Below are positions 31,475 to 43,093 of a DNA stretch of 64,000 bases, in pieces. Numbering within the stretch: the stretch's first letter is position 1; each line of letters opens with the position of its first letter. Position numbers and translations under genes: made by a program. Under the pieces are notes generated by a model. That model did not search any database. It had not been told where the DNA came from and saw only the letters and a program-made list of their open reading frames with translations. Source of the DNA: Peromyscus leucopus (Eukaryota > Chordata > Mammalia > Rodentia > Cricetidae); NCBI RefSeq assembly GCF_004664715.2, contig NC_051063.1:109874829-109938828 (forward strand). Direction: 5' to 3'.

Positions 31475-33384
31475 AAAAAGAAAAAGGTTCAGTATAGCTT
31501 CAAGCACAGGCATTAGCATGGAAGACACAAGAAAAAGATAGCCACACACACTGTAGAGTGAGCAGGGCTTCTTCAAAAAGACAGCTGCTATATGTAAGAC
31601 AATTTTCTAAGAATTCTTCTATAAGCAGACATGTTATACCTCTATGGCTGACTCATTGTTCATCTAATCCAGATCTTTGGTGACTATATCTGCCTTGCTT
31701 TCCTCTCTGCTTCCATAGTCACTCTGAAAATTCTCAATAACTCACTGTAGTAACAAAAGGAATGCTCTCCCAGGAGGGCTTCCGTGAATATTTACCACTC
31801 GATGTTTATTCAGCCAGGATATGAGTCTAGTCTCATATTTTAATTGATATTTTATTCTTAGTTATAAAGGGTAGACTATAGGAATTTTAGATAGCCAAAG
31901 AATCCACCATAGTTCTCAGTCCAAATTTACATCCATCAAAACTCCACTCAAGAAAGAATTCTGATTTATTGATTAATAACAAGAGAAGTTGGGCTAGGGT
32001 TTAAGGTGGAGATGAGTTAGTGGGGTTGAGTACCATGTTATATGTAAAGTTCCAGTTGCTGGGACTGAGATGAATGAGACAATGTCCTTGTTATTGCCGA
32101 GAACATAGGCCTATGCAGGAGTCAGAGTAACTGGTCCTTACAGTGGAATCTAATGTAAGCTCAAATGCCTGCACACAGTAAATAGCCCACAAGATTATGG
32201 GCATTCCCTGAGACATGAGTGCCACATTGAAAGGAAAACTTGACTACAGCTCACATAGTCAGCATAAACATGATGGAGGGAGAGTGGGTAAACTACATTC
32301 CAAGTAGGAAAGTATGATGAATTGAGGCAAACATGGGAAGGCTAGGGAGTGCAGTATGTTTGAAAAATATGAAGCCCTTTACAGAAGGGACTTGGTGATT
32401 TGAAAGTATTAACTTTTCAAATACAAGACAGATATAATCACACACTATGCCTCTTATGTTACTCATAATATGTTTGCATGCCAGTGTGTGTGCTTGCAAT
32501 CATGTGATTGATAACAAGAGTTGATGTAGTAACTTGCTGATGACTATGCTTTTAAAACAAAATTTTTTCAAGAAAAAGAGTTACCAAAAATGCCAAAGGT
32601 TCATTGTAGAATTTTTTTTAAAAAGCTCACACAAAAAAGCTTAATATAAAGCCTCTTGTGAGGCATGTGGCACCTCCAGTCGCTTTCTGGAATGATTACA
32701 AAAATGCATATCCCAGGCATAAAGATTTAACAAAATATTCTCCTGCCATTTATAGTAATGCTACCAAATGACAAGTTCAAATTACTTGTTGTGATTACTC
32801 TTCATCTGGGCAAAACACATGTTGTAACATAGTCACAAGATGCAATTACGTCGATTTCAGTGGCATGGAATAGCAAAGCTGGAACAAAGCTAATCATGTA
32901 CAATACACACACTGTTTAGATTTCTCCCAATCACATTTTCTTTTTTGTATTGCAATCTGTTCACCATTTGGACTAATCACTAACTCTTCACTGCATGTGA
33001 GATGTAGAAATTATCAGCTGAGTTATACAAACAGGAAAAATGTAAGAAAATAAAATGGATTAACGCATAGTCCATACACTTTAAATTTCAAAGATAGCTC
33101 AGCAAGATATGCTTGCTGTATTCACTAGGAATGCTGTTGGACCTATTCTTGTTGCTTGATATCTGCAGGCAATTAGCTTCAGGAGACATCAAATTCCTCG
33201 GATTCTTATATACCCTGTATAAAATGTGACAGTGCCGACATTTAACTCACACACATCCTTCTGACAAAACTAAATAATGTCTAGGCCATTTATAATATCT
33301 AACATAAATGATTGCAATATTGTTTTATTTAGATAATAATGAAATGAAAAATTATGGACATTCAGAACAGTTTTATTGTTTATT
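31475..33384. other. Unique intergenic stretch
   Basis: About 1.9 kb with no recognised gene or repeat. Non-repetitive text with isolated CpGs near 32850 ('gcaattacgtcgatttcagt') could be evolutionarily conserved. This is a guess. Confidence 0.45.
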
Positions 33385-33399
33385 TCTTTGTGGTATTTT
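33385..33399. repeat. Target-site duplication of B1, left
   Basis: TCTTTGTGGTATTTT, identical to 33546-33560. Confidence 0.9.
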
Positions 33400-33545
33400 T
33401 TTTTTCAAGACAGGGTTTCTCTGTGTAGCTTTGTGCCTTTCCTGGGACTCACTTGGTAGTCCAGGCTGGCCTCGAACTCACAGAGATCTGCCTGCCTCTG
33501 CCTCCCAAGTGCTGGGATTAAAGGCGTGCGCCACCACCGTCCGGC
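33400..33545 (-). mobile_element. Young B1 SINE with exact 15-bp duplication
   Basis: Antisense B1, nearly consensus: 'caagacagggtttctctgtg', 'tagctttgtgcctttcctgg', 'ctggcctcgaactcacagag', 'gctgggattaaaggcgtgcg'. Exact 15-bp flanks and retained CpGs indicate a young copy. The frames at 33308-33613 and 33478-33861 are largely B1-derived. Confidence 0.95.
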
Positions 33546-33560
33546 TCTTTGTGGTATTTT
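33546..33560. repeat. Target-site duplication of B1, right
   Basis: TCTTTGTGGTATTTT, identical to 33385-33399. Confidence 0.9.
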
Positions 33561-33677
33561 CATTCAAAGAATGTTTGCATATACATGCAGAATCTACCAA
33601 TATGGAGAGCTGACTTCTCACAGAATGATTTTGTGATGATCCTACCAGGCCATTATATTGCAAAGAACACAATTTGA

Positions 33678-33845
33678 GCCGGGAGGTGGTAGCACACACC
33701 TTTAATCCCAGCACTGGCAGAACCAGGCAGGTCTCTGTGAGTTCAAGGCCAGTTTGGGCTACCAAGTGAGTTCCAAGAAAGGCTCCAAAGCTACACAGAG
33801 AAACCCTGTCTTGAAAAACCAAATAAAAAAGAAAAAAAGAAAGAA
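33678..33845 (+). mobile_element. B1 SINE
   Basis: Sense B1 from 'gccgggaggtggtagcacac' to the A-rich tail 'aaataaaaaagaaaaaaaga'. It has a small deletion around 'gcactggcagaaccag'. It forms an inverted pair with the B1 at 33400-33545, with 132 bases between them. Confidence 0.9.
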
Positions 33846-33907
33846 TAAAATTTGCTTTCAAATATACTTTTCATACATAATCTTTAATAAATAGCTTTGA
33901 TTTTACA

Positions 33908-33980
33908 CCTCATATCCATACCCACACCCACACCCACACACCCACACACCTCCCCATACCCCCCCACACACATACACAGG
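33908..33980. repeat. (CCCACA)n C/A-rich tract
   Basis: Low complexity 'cccacacccacacccacaca' with a run of C. It is not telomeric (the unit differs from CCCTAA). Confidence 0.85.
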
Positions 33981-33984
33981 CTAA

Positions 33985-35049
33985 TAAGAGAATGAGACAA
34001 AACATATTTAAAGTGTCCTGTAAATAGTTGTCACTTTGACTTCCTTAATTGGCCCTCCTAAAGCTTCCTTTACTTTTCACTTGGTCTGTTTGGGAAGGTC
34101 TCATCTGCAGCTCTTGTTTACTTCCAATCTCTTGTTTCTGAGTGTATCTCATTTCTCATAGTTACCACTACATGATCAGCAACCAATAGCTATTTCTACC
34201 CATATATTGTCAAATTCTCTAGGCGCAGATTAAAACTTACCACACATACACTGTTTTCTGCCCTCTTCCCAGCTCAAAAATGTCCTTTCATCAATGATCT
34301 TGGTCTTCTCTTAGTAGGTCAAAAAGGTAGACATATCTGAGTAATACCTAAATCATGTTTTTTTCTCTTAGTTACTCCTAACAGAATATGAAACACTGAT
34401 AATCACACTTGTAAAAGCTATGTCATGTTGATATTCTTACCATTATAAAAAAATATATCCTAATCACATTCTTGGGACATTACCAAGCAAAACATCTTTG
34501 AGTGACATCATTTTACTTAAACAAAAACTAGCAAATTACTGAAATAGATTCAAGTCTCCTCCTTTCTGTCTAAGTTGTGAATAGTTAAGGCGACCTCATG
34601 AATACCTCTAATAACTCATGTCTATGCATGTGTTCAGGCTCTTATCGTTTATCATATGAAAAATTATAACACAATAACTATTCTTCTGATTTTTACTCAC
34701 AAAATCTCCTCATCTCTTTCTAAAGTTAGAATTGGAATTCTCTACACATTTATTCAAAAATTTCAATGAATAAACCCAGGTAAGATCCATGGATTTTTAA
34801 AGTCTATGAACTGAATAAACGATAGCTATGAGTTGGAACTTGCATTAGTTGTTTTAAAGCTCCTTGCAGGACTTCTATCTCTAGTAATAACAAAGGTGGT
34901 GACAGCAGATTAACTCATAAACCATTAATGACTATGAAAAGGAATATAACATGCTTAGATATCTCTTTGATCCTATGAATTTCAACTTAGCTCCTATCGT
35001 TCTATGCTCCCTCTAGAGCATATTGTAGGGGTTGTTCTTAAAACAAAGA
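33985..35049. other. Unique AT-rich intergenic stretch
   Basis: No gene or repeat family recognised. Confidence 0.45.
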
Positions 35050-35165
35050 TAGTGAGATTTTCCTCTTGTTAGTTTCTTCTCATGTTGCCCATGCTGGCCA
35101 CCAGCTCCTTGGGTTACAAGCAGCCTTCTTCTTCAGTTTGGATAACAGCACATACCACATGCCTT
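35050..35165 (-). mobile_element. Possible ancient B1-like monomer
   Basis: 'catgttgcccatgctggcca', 'ccagctccttgggttacaag' and 'aacagcacataccacatgcc' resemble the antisense of an old 7SL-derived monomer ('gttgcccaggctggccttga' ... 'gtgccaccatgcc'). It is strongly diverged. Confidence 0.4.
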
Positions 35166-35334
35166 GTTTATGGTTGACAATCTTTTGTCTGTTTTAATAT
35201 TTGAGACTTTTATACATACATACTGTGGTTATGCATTTTAATTTCTCTTCTATCTCTAGCTCCTCCCATGAGTACATTTAGTATTGCTTATGTTTATATA
35301 CTACCATTTTAAAAACTATTGTGTTTGTTCACGT

Positions 35335-35542
35335 GTGTGGAGATCTGGAGATAGGTACACACATGGAGGCTAGAGGACAAGCTTAGGTGTCACCGGTAGG
35401 AAAACCATGTACCTCTGTTAACAAAGTTTCTATCACTGCCTAGAGCTCATTAACTATGTTAGCAGGGCTAGCTAGTGAATCCCAGTGGGCTTCCTGTCTC
35501 TCCATTCCCAGTGATGAGATTGGAAATATGTGCTACCATAAT
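35335..35542 (-). mobile_element. B4 (ID_B1) SINE, 3' part, split by an LTR
   Basis: Antisense B4: 'acacatggaggctagaggac', 'aagcttaggtgtcaccggta', 'ctagtgaatcccagtgggct', 'agtgatgagattggaaatat', 'gtgctaccata'. The tRNA-like head continues at 35943-36028 ('caggttctggggaattgatc', 'gcttgcaaggcaagtgcttt'), so the LTR between is a later insertion. Confidence 0.7.
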
Positions 35543-35548
35543 GTAGCT
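35543..35548. repeat. LTR target-site duplication, left
   Basis: GTAGCT, repeated at 35937-35942. Confidence 0.8.
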
Positions 35549-35936
35549 TGTAACTAGAGTTTTCCTGTCTTGCCCACAGTCAGGACAAATCTCTGTCATC
35601 TGCCAGTCCCACAGCTGCTCAGATACAACGAAGTAAACACAGAGACTTATATTGCTTACAAACTGTATGGCCGTGGCAGGCTTCTTGCTAACTGTTCTTA
35701 TAGCTTAAATTAATCCATTTCCATAAATCTATACCTTGCCATGTGGCTCGTGGCTTACTGGCATCTTCACATGCTGCTTGTCATAGTGGCGGCTGGCAGT
35801 GACTCCCTCTGCCTTCCTATACTCTTTATTCTCCTCTCTGTTAGTCCTGCCTATACTTCCTGCCTGGCCATTGGCCAATCAGTGTTTTATTTATTGACCA
35901 ATCAGAGCAATTTGACATACAGACCATCCCGCAGCA
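35549..35936 (-). mobile_element. Solo LTR nested in a B4 SINE
   Basis: A 388-base LTR-like element. On the plus strand it starts TGTAACTAGAG and ends CCCGCAGCA, that is TG...CA with 6-bp duplications GTAGCT. The sense strand is minus: TGCTGCGGGAT, then two 'ctgattggtcaataaataaa'-like CCAAT-box segments near its start, then 'ccacggccatacagtttgta'. The related element at 58958-59328 is in plus orientation. No viral internal sequence remains. The 75-codon frame at 35741-35968 is inside it. The family name is uncertain. Confidence 0.7.
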
Positions 35937-35942
35937 GTAGCT
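35937..35942. repeat. LTR target-site duplication, right
   Basis: GTAGCT, identical to 35543-35548. Confidence 0.8.
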
Positions 35943-36028
35943 TATTTATTCAGGTTCTGGGGAATTGATCTCACATCCTCATGCTTGCAAGGCAAGTGCT
36001 TTACCAAATAAGCCATTACCCCAGGTCA
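35943..36028 (-). mobile_element. B4 (ID_B1) SINE, tRNA-like head
   Basis: Antisense of the head: 'caggttctggggaattgatc', 'tcacatcctcatgcttgcaa', 'ggcaagtgctttaccaaata', 'agccattaccccag'. It completes the SINE begun at 35335. Confidence 0.75.
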
Positions 36029-36424
36029 AGGTTGATAATCTTTCTGAGTTAGAAAGCAAAATTTTGTAGTTGATGCTGTTAGAGAGACTTGAATTTTCAA
36101 GATGAAGTTCTAGAATAAGGAGATGTATATAGTGATGCATCTTCAAAAATAAAAATATGGATACCTTATAACTTTGAATATATATGACTGAGCTATATAT
36201 GTGTATAGAAAAATTCCGAAGACTATAAAGAAAAGAGCTATTTTTTTAGTAGCCACTAAATGGAAATTCTTAGGATAGTGCCATACACTGATTCATTGTC
36301 TGAGCTGCCACAGGTCAATGTTCTAGTGGTATACTTTGAGTGCCCAATCAAGATCTCTTCTATAGACGACAGATTATGTATCAAACAACTCCAGTTTTAT
36401 AATAAGGATGACATTAAAAACATC
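36029..36424. other. Unique AT-rich intergenic stretch
   Basis: No gene or repeat family recognised. Confidence 0.45.
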
Positions 36425-36900
36425 TTTTTATAAATTGTTGTAAAACCTGTGCATATTCATAGGGTACAATGTGATAATGTTATGCATGTATACATTATAT
36501 AATATTCAAAGCAGTGTAAATGGCAATTTCATCTCCTTAAACATTTCTCATCTCTTTTTGGCAAGAAATTTCAAATGATTGTCTTATCATTTTGATAATG
36601 CTTAAATTGTAATAATCTTTAGTCTAGTATGCTAGAATTCCTCACATTTTATTATAACATGGTACCCATTTTCAGACATACACTCTGTTGCACCTTTTCT
36701 GAACTCTAATGAAATTTTCCAAACTTATATGAGACTAGTTTCCCCATGTGAATGAAAACATATGGTGTTTGTCTTTCTGTTCTAGGTAATTACATTTACC
36801 ATAATGTCCTCTAGTTTTATCCTCTTACCCAGAAAAGATAGTATTTTATTCTTGTCTGGTTTAACAACAGGATTTTAATAAATCAGTTGTGTTTTTTTGT
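36425..36900 (-). mobile_element. Ancient L1M 3' end (mammal-wide LINE-1)
   Basis: The plus strand carries antisense L1MA-type 3' text: 'gggtacaatgtgataatgtt', 'atgcatgtatacattatata', 'gtgaatgaaaacatatggtg', 'tttgtctttctgttctaggt', 'aattacatttaccataatgt', 'cctctagttttatcc'. In the consensus these correspond to 'gtgtacaacatgatg...', 'tatacattgt', 'gtgagaacatgcggtgtttg' and 'cataatgtcctccaggttc'. No coding frame survives. Confidence 0.75.
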
Positions 36901-37109
36901 CACATACCCATTAGAAAAAGAAGATCAACAATTTCTAAATACAAATTTTGAATTTTTATCAACATCCTATCTGCATGTTCAGATATTATAAATTGTTAGA
37001 GTAATAAAAATAGGAATATATAATTTATAAGAATTTTTGAAAATAATATATAGAAATAGACAAAAGACCTAAATTTAGCAAAAAATGTGATTTTTAAAAT
37101 AGATTACAT

Positions 37110-37300
37110 GGGGCTAGTGAAATGGATCAGCAGGTAAAGGCACCTGCTTCTGATCCTGATGACCTGAGTTCAGTCTCCCTAGGATACATGCAGTAGAAAG
37201 AGAGAAATGACTTCCAAAAATGTTCTCTGATTTCCCTATGTGCATTGTGGCACACACATGCCCATATACAGGCAAACAAACAAACAATAAGTGTTAAAAA
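37110..37300 (+). mobile_element. B4-type SINE
   Basis: 'gggctagtgaaatggatcag', 'caggtaaaggcacctgcttc', 'gatgacctgagttcagtctc', 'ggcacacacatgcccatata' and (CAAA)n at 37270-37288. It is a tRNA-derived head with an A-rich end. The frames at 37127-37438 and 37245-37466 partly overlap it. Confidence 0.75.
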
Positions 37301-38345
37301 AAGGAGTGAATGGACAATGTTAGGAAAACAAATACTTTTTATTAAAAAAAGAACTGATTTAATTATAAAACTAAAATATACAATGTATAATATTAAAAAT
37401 ACACAGGATGGGTTTAAAAACAGACTGACTACTGCCATAGTAACGTTAAAAGTCTACAAAGTATAGAGAGAAAAAATGCAATGATGAAAAATTTATACCC
37501 ATTATAATTGATGAGAGCAATAAAAACCAATAAAAAAACTCAGTTATCAATTTTCCAAGATGTATGAAGACTACGCACACACACACACACATACACACAC
37601 ACACACAACCCTACAAAATCATGGTAACAGAAAATCTGAAACACCAAAATAAATGGTGGCCTATGGTGCTAATTAGTTGTACAAGGTCATAATATTTTCA
37701 TGGGGCTAGTATTTTCTAGTTTGATCTACATCTGTGGCCATCTCCTTGTCTGTCTCAACATTAGAAATTACATTGCCTGAAGGCATATTTGTATATATCA
37801 ATAACTGTTTCCGAAATTTATAGACAAAAACACAGAAAAAGGAAAATGTTTTTTATGCTTGAGTAAAGTTGGAGGATTCATACTCTAATTTCTTCTTCCA
37901 GACTTCTTTAAGTAATCAAGACTGTAGGATATTGACACAAAAGGAGGTAAGCCCATCAATATAACTAAGATATCATAAATACAATAAACTAGAGTTGATG
38001 GGATTCCTACAAAGTCACTAAAACAAATCAATTTGTAAGGCAGAATCTTTTCAAAAACTAAATGAAGCTGAGTCTGGAACATCTGGGCACCCATGAGGCA
38101 TGGGGGAGTAAACTTGATAGTTACCTCAGAGCATATGAGAAAATTATTTTTAGATCAATCTTGCTTCTCAACACAAAAGCTAAAATTATAGAAAATCACT
38201 TGGTAATTCAAAATCAGAAAATATTTCTCTCAAAATTCATGTTATACATACATACATATATATATATATATTTCTGTATCTGAACACAAGCATACACATA
38301 TATATGTGTATATAAATAATATTTTACATATAAGTTATAAATAAA
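37301..38345. other. Unique AT-rich stretch with microsatellites
   Basis: It contains interrupted (CA)n at 37576-37607 and (TA)n at 38256-38271. No gene recognised. Confidence 0.5.
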
Positions 38346-38349
38346 GACA

Positions 38350-39288
38350 AGACGAGATCAGGCACATCAGGGTGGTATGGCAGTAGGAGGGACATATAGA
38401 TGACCCTATGAAGGAGAAGTGGATGAGATCTACATGAGCCGACTGGGTGTGGAGTGGGAGGAAGAGGGCAAGGAGTGGGAGATGAGAACATAGGGAAATG
38501 GGAGGGTCAAGCTGGAACAGGGACAGAGTGGGAGGGCAGGAAGGAAGATACCATGACAGATGAGGGTATCATGGGAATAGGAAGAGGCAGGGTCCTGAGG
38601 AGGCTCTCAGGAATCCACAAGGATTACCCCACCTTGGTCTGCTGGCAGTAGTCCGGAGGATGCTTGCACTGGTCTGTTCTGGTGACTGGTCTAGCAAACA
38701 AACTAGCTGTCATCATAGAGCCTTTGTCTAGTGACTGATGGAGGCAGATGCAGAGATCCACAGCCAGGCACCAGATTGAGCTCCTGGAATCCAATTGATG
38801 AGAGAGAGGAGGGATTCTGTAGGAGAGGGACATCAAGATCATGATGGGAAGATGTGCAGAGATGACCGGCCACACTAGTGGAAGCCCACGAACTGTGGTC
38901 TGGTGGCTGTGAAGGCCCCATGGGACTGGACTAGGCCCTGTAGATATGGAAGACGGTTGTTTGGCTCAAACTGTTTGTGGGGCACCCAGGCAGGGGGATC
39001 AGAATCTGTCCCTAGTCTATGGGCAGGCTTCTGGGAATCTGGTGCCTGTGGTGTGAGGCCTTGCACAGCCTTGATGAAGTGGGAAGGAGCTTGGACCTGC
39101 CTAGGCTCAGTGTGCTGGGCTCTGCTGACTCCCCATGGGAGACCTCGATTTGGGGGATGTGGGGATGTAATGTGGCTTGAGAAAGAGGACTGGGGAGTGT
39201 GAGGAGGGCGGAGGGGGGGATCTGTGGATGGCATGTGGAGTAAGTAGAAAATTTCTTAATAAAGAAAAATGAAAAAAAAAAGAAAACA
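38350..39288 (+). mobile_element. LINE-1 3' UTR, ~940 bases
   Basis: The longest LINE-1 3' UTR copy in the window: 'gagatctacatgagccgact', 'gactgatggaggcagatgca', 'gagatccacagccaggcacc', 'gggactggactaggccctgt', 'ctctgctgactccccatggg', ending in 'cttaataaagaaaaatg' and A runs. No ORF2 sequence is visible, so it is 5'-truncated inside the UTR. The frames on either strand (up to 119 codons) are GC-rich chance frames. Confidence 0.85.
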
Positions 39289-39294
39289 GTTAAA

Positions 39295-40155
39295 ATTAGT
39301 CAAAAAAATTGAATTGGTCAATAAAAAAGGCTGATAAACACCATTGGTCCTTAGGAGGAGGTAAATTAAAATCAGAATGAGTTATCATTGTATATTGGTG
39401 GTGCTGAGCAACTAGTTTAAGTAAAATCACATTAATTGTCTTCAAGTATGTGATATGATGATAAAATAGAAGTTAAAACTGTTTTCACATATATACCTAG
39501 CGATAGAATGCAATACCAAATGCTTTTCTAAACTTAAAAACTATTTATTGAGTCAAACCAAAGCTTATAGAACTTTCAACTGAGTATCAGTCAGGTCTAC
39601 AGTGGTTGTTAAAATTCAGTACTTATTGATTTTCTCATTATGAGCAAGACTGTGACTTCTTAGAATGGGTGATACAATTACCACTTTTATGTAATTAGAA
39701 GTCAGCAAGTGAGAAAAAAGCTGGATGCATTCAAGTCATACCCGAAACTATCTATCTAATGGAATCTATCACATATGATTATAAGAGATAAATCTAGAAG
39801 ACATTGAATTATCCATGGAACATAAAAATATAAAGGCAAAGCTCTCTTTGTACTATCCCTATTCACATATTTAATTGCTATCTGCCATCTTCCTACCATC
39901 TATTCTTTTCCTAGCATCTATTTCTTTCTGTTTTTAGTAAGCTTCTACAATAATCCCAATATCCTTGTCAGTGATTGATTAGTAAAAGTCATATAAATCA
40001 ATCCTAACCTATGTGTTATTAAGGAAAGTGAGATAGGAAGAAACATCCATATGAGAAACCTAGAGATGCAGAAACTGTCTTGCTATCCTGTGAGCATGGA
40101 ACTCATACCAGTGATGCAGAGAAGACTTTCAGGCAGAAGGGAGGGCCTTGAAGAC
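39295..40155. other. Unique AT-rich intergenic stretch
   Basis: No gene or repeat family recognised. Confidence 0.45.
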
Positions 40156-40164
40156 ACTTTAGCA

Positions 40165-40169
<5 letters not shown>
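40156..40169. repeat. Target-site duplication of B1, left
   Basis: ACTTTAGCACTCTT, identical to 40351-40364. Confidence 0.9.
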
Positions 40170-40203
<34 letters not shown>

Positions 40204-40350
40204 GTTTTTCAAGACAGGGTTTCTCTGTGTAGCTTTGCGCCTTTCCTGGAGCTCACTTGGTAGCCCAGGCTGGCCTCGAACTCACAGAGATCCGCCTGGC
40301 TCTGCCTCCCGAGTGCTGGGATTAAAGGCGTGCGCCACCAACGCCCGGCA
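40170..40350 (-). mobile_element. Very young B1 SINE, intact, long poly-A
   Basis: Antisense B1 preceded by about 33 T (its poly-A tail) and carrying 'tagctttgcgcctttcctgg', 'agctcacttggtagcccagg', 'ctggcctcgaactcacagag', 'gggattaaaggcgtgcgcca'. CpGs are largely kept, the tail is pure and the flanks are exact. It is the best candidate in this window for a recent and perhaps polymorphic insertion. Confidence 0.95.
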
Positions 40351-40364
40351 ACTTTAGCACTCTT
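40351..40364. repeat. Target-site duplication of B1, right
   Basis: ACTTTAGCACTCTT, identical to 40156-40169. Confidence 0.9.
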
Positions 40365-43081
40365 AATTGCATTATGATTAGCATTCTCCTAACTCTAGCT
40401 TGGCAGAAGGTAGACAATTAATTGTCTTATCTTGTCAACTGAGTCCGAATTTCAAAAATGTGTAACTAAAATTATCTAGAGAAATACACAAACAACTGTA
40501 TAAACATTATCCAGATTTTAAATTTGTTGAGCTTTCCAGCTGGCCTGGTGTTTTAAGCATGTTTCTTGTTACCTTTCAGGATAGACGGAGGCCTAGAACC
40601 TGGAGTGTGAGGAAGGGGAGTCACAGGATTCCAGGTCGGATTGGAGTCACAGGGCAACACACTAGTTATCTGATCCCAGAAGGTGAACTTACTAAGTCTT
40701 AATTACTCTTCTTTGAACTCTGCAGACCTTCTGTACTGATTGATTTCTAGACCTGTGAGACATTTGCACAGGGTCTTGGAGGGAACAGGTGCTTGGAATG
40801 AGCTGGCCTTTACTAACATTGGAAAACTAATCGTGAAACTGACTGATAAATGGGAATGGAATAAATAGCATAGTTATGGGATAGGGTGTATCTGTGGATT
40901 TTGTGGACTACAACTAGAACATTTGATTTTTAGAACTGGATACTAGGCTAAGCAAGTAGACATGGAAAGAAATGCAAATTAACACTTCAAATAGTCAGAT
41001 CATGCAACAAATATTCAACTAGCAAGGAGAGCTGGAAGCATGACTCATCCCAAGGCTCTCTAGTTCAACACCTAGTCTTTGGCTGACTTTACTTGTTTTG
41101 TTTTAGTTTTTATCTGAGCCAAAATTGAGTCTAAAACACTCAGTTACTCTATATCACCATTCAAACTCTCTTTTTATAAAGATAATTTAGCAAATAAATT
41201 CAGCCTAAAGGGCTTTCCATGTGAGCACAAGTGAATAGGACTCAGCAGAATGCCATTAAAGTGTTTCTCACTCCAGCACAGTATTCCCTACCAAACCCTG
41301 CAGAAACAAAAATGGATCCTTCTCGCCGAAGCTGTGTGAGTGTATGCTTATGAACTCAACTTTTTTTGCCATAGTGCCTGCACAAGTGTGTTCATTACCC
41401 AAAACAAACTTGAAAGAATGACAGTCTTTTCCAATCTTGGGTGTGCGAACTTGGAGTTCCCTCTTTTATTTCGATGAAAAATGCAGCCCGTTGTGTGATC
41501 ACCTTTTACAGTCTACAGCAGCTGAAGAGAAAGCAAGAAAGCCTTCCACCCAGTGTATCTAGAGGTGCAGTGGGAAGTTGAGGGGGGTGTAATCAATGTT
41601 AGACTACAGCAATGTCAATTCGTGCCCTGCAGAACTCTTGCTCGGCTGCTGGTGAGTTGAGAGGCTTCTTCTAATCACAAAGATATCCTAATATAGGCAC
41701 AGATGAGTTATTTTTCTTAAAATTTTCCTGAGGAGGAAAAAATGAACTCCCGTTGACCCTTTTAATCAGCTGAGTTAAATGAGACCTATTGTCAAAGTGG
41801 CTTCAAGTCTTCATTATTTTTAAACGTATGCCAGGAAAGAAACTTTAAGCTTCCAATAATCAGTCCTCATTATAGATCTTATTTTTTTTCTCTAGCAAAA
41901 TTTCACCAGTGAATCTTGGTTACAGAGCTTTTTTTTTTTAAAGTGTGCAATTCTGAATTATGATACAGTATTAACTGAAGGGGAGCTAACTCCCATCTGT
42001 CTCCACTTTAACCCTTGATTATAGTGAACTGTGACACGAAGCACCTTCCTGTTTAACTTTAGAAAACAAAAGCCATCGATTCCTTTGGTATACATACTCA
42101 AGATATTAGAGTTGAATGGATTTCCTGGGGTAGAGAAGCCATTTATTTGTTCATTCATGCACTCACTCACTCACATGAACCAATTACAAATCAGCTGTTC
42201 AATCTTCTTCCTAGCTAGGATAATTTTAATTATCAAGTTGAAATAATATAAAATTCACCTGGAAAAAGGGTTTCAATGAGGGATTGCCTATATCACGTTG
42301 ATCTGGGGGCATTCCTATGTGGGGGATATATTAATTACTCTAGGTGTACTTACATATATATGTATGTACATATACATAAATCATGTTGTTTTTCTTTTTT
42401 AACAACCATAATATAAACACTGTAATAAATAATATAAAATCAAAATAAAATGTCTTGTGAAAATATTTATTTTTTATTAACAAGGTAAATTTTGTAATCT
42501 ATTTTTCTAAGATAATAAACACAAAAACCATATAGAAGTTCTTTCATATCTAATGTCTCATACAGTATGGTGGTGACTTTACTCAGTACTGAGTTAGGTA
42601 CTTTCAATTCAAATTTTCTTATCATTTAAATATAAAAAATTGGATCCAGTTGATACTTTTGATCTTTCATCTTCTCATTTGTAAAATGAACTAATATTAC
42701 ACACATTGACTATTATAATTGTCAATATATGCTAGAACAAAGAAAAGAAAAAAATAACTTTTATGAAATAACAACATTAAAAAAATCCTCTTCCCTCACG
42801 AGTTAGGTTCTATTGTTCATATTGTATTACCCTACTTCCAAAAGGATATTAATGTTCAAATAGCCATTCTTCCCTTCTCACATGAGAGTTGCTTTTGTTC
42901 ATGGGTGTTTTCTCACAGTGAAAGAAGCCATAATTAAGACAGTTGGGTCTTTTAAAAGTCTGCTTACAAAATTTATTTGTTTTTAGATAGTTTCATACAT
43001 TATCATTATCTCACCTAGCAAATAAATGAACAAATATACATTTTAAAAGTTTTGGTTTGAGTGGTGTCTTTTGCTTACTTT
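40365..43081. other. Repeat-poor unique stretch of 2.7 kb
   Basis: No young transposon is visible. The part at about 41290-41680 is less AT-rich and contains isolated CpGs ('cttctcgccgaagctgtgtg', 'tttcgatgaaaaatgcagcc'). It looks like candidate conserved non-coding DNA, by appearance only. No coding frame beyond 71 codons. Confidence 0.45.
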
Positions 43082-43093
43082 AAATCTTCCTCA
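43082..43093. repeat. Target-site duplication of B1, left
   Basis: AAATCTTCCTCA, identical to 43251-43262. Confidence 0.9.

Noticed and set aside
33478..33861. 127-codon antisense frame
   Set aside because: It runs through two B1 SINEs. The peptide is the translation of B1 antisense text, which recurs at 33308-33613, 40051-40263 and 62982-63164.
33908..33980. C/A-rich tract as interstitial telomere repeat
   Set aside because: The unit is CCCACA, not CCCTAA.
38875..39234. 119-codon proline-rich antisense frame
   Set aside because: It lies inside a LINE-1 3' UTR, whose GC-rich sequence lacks stops by composition.
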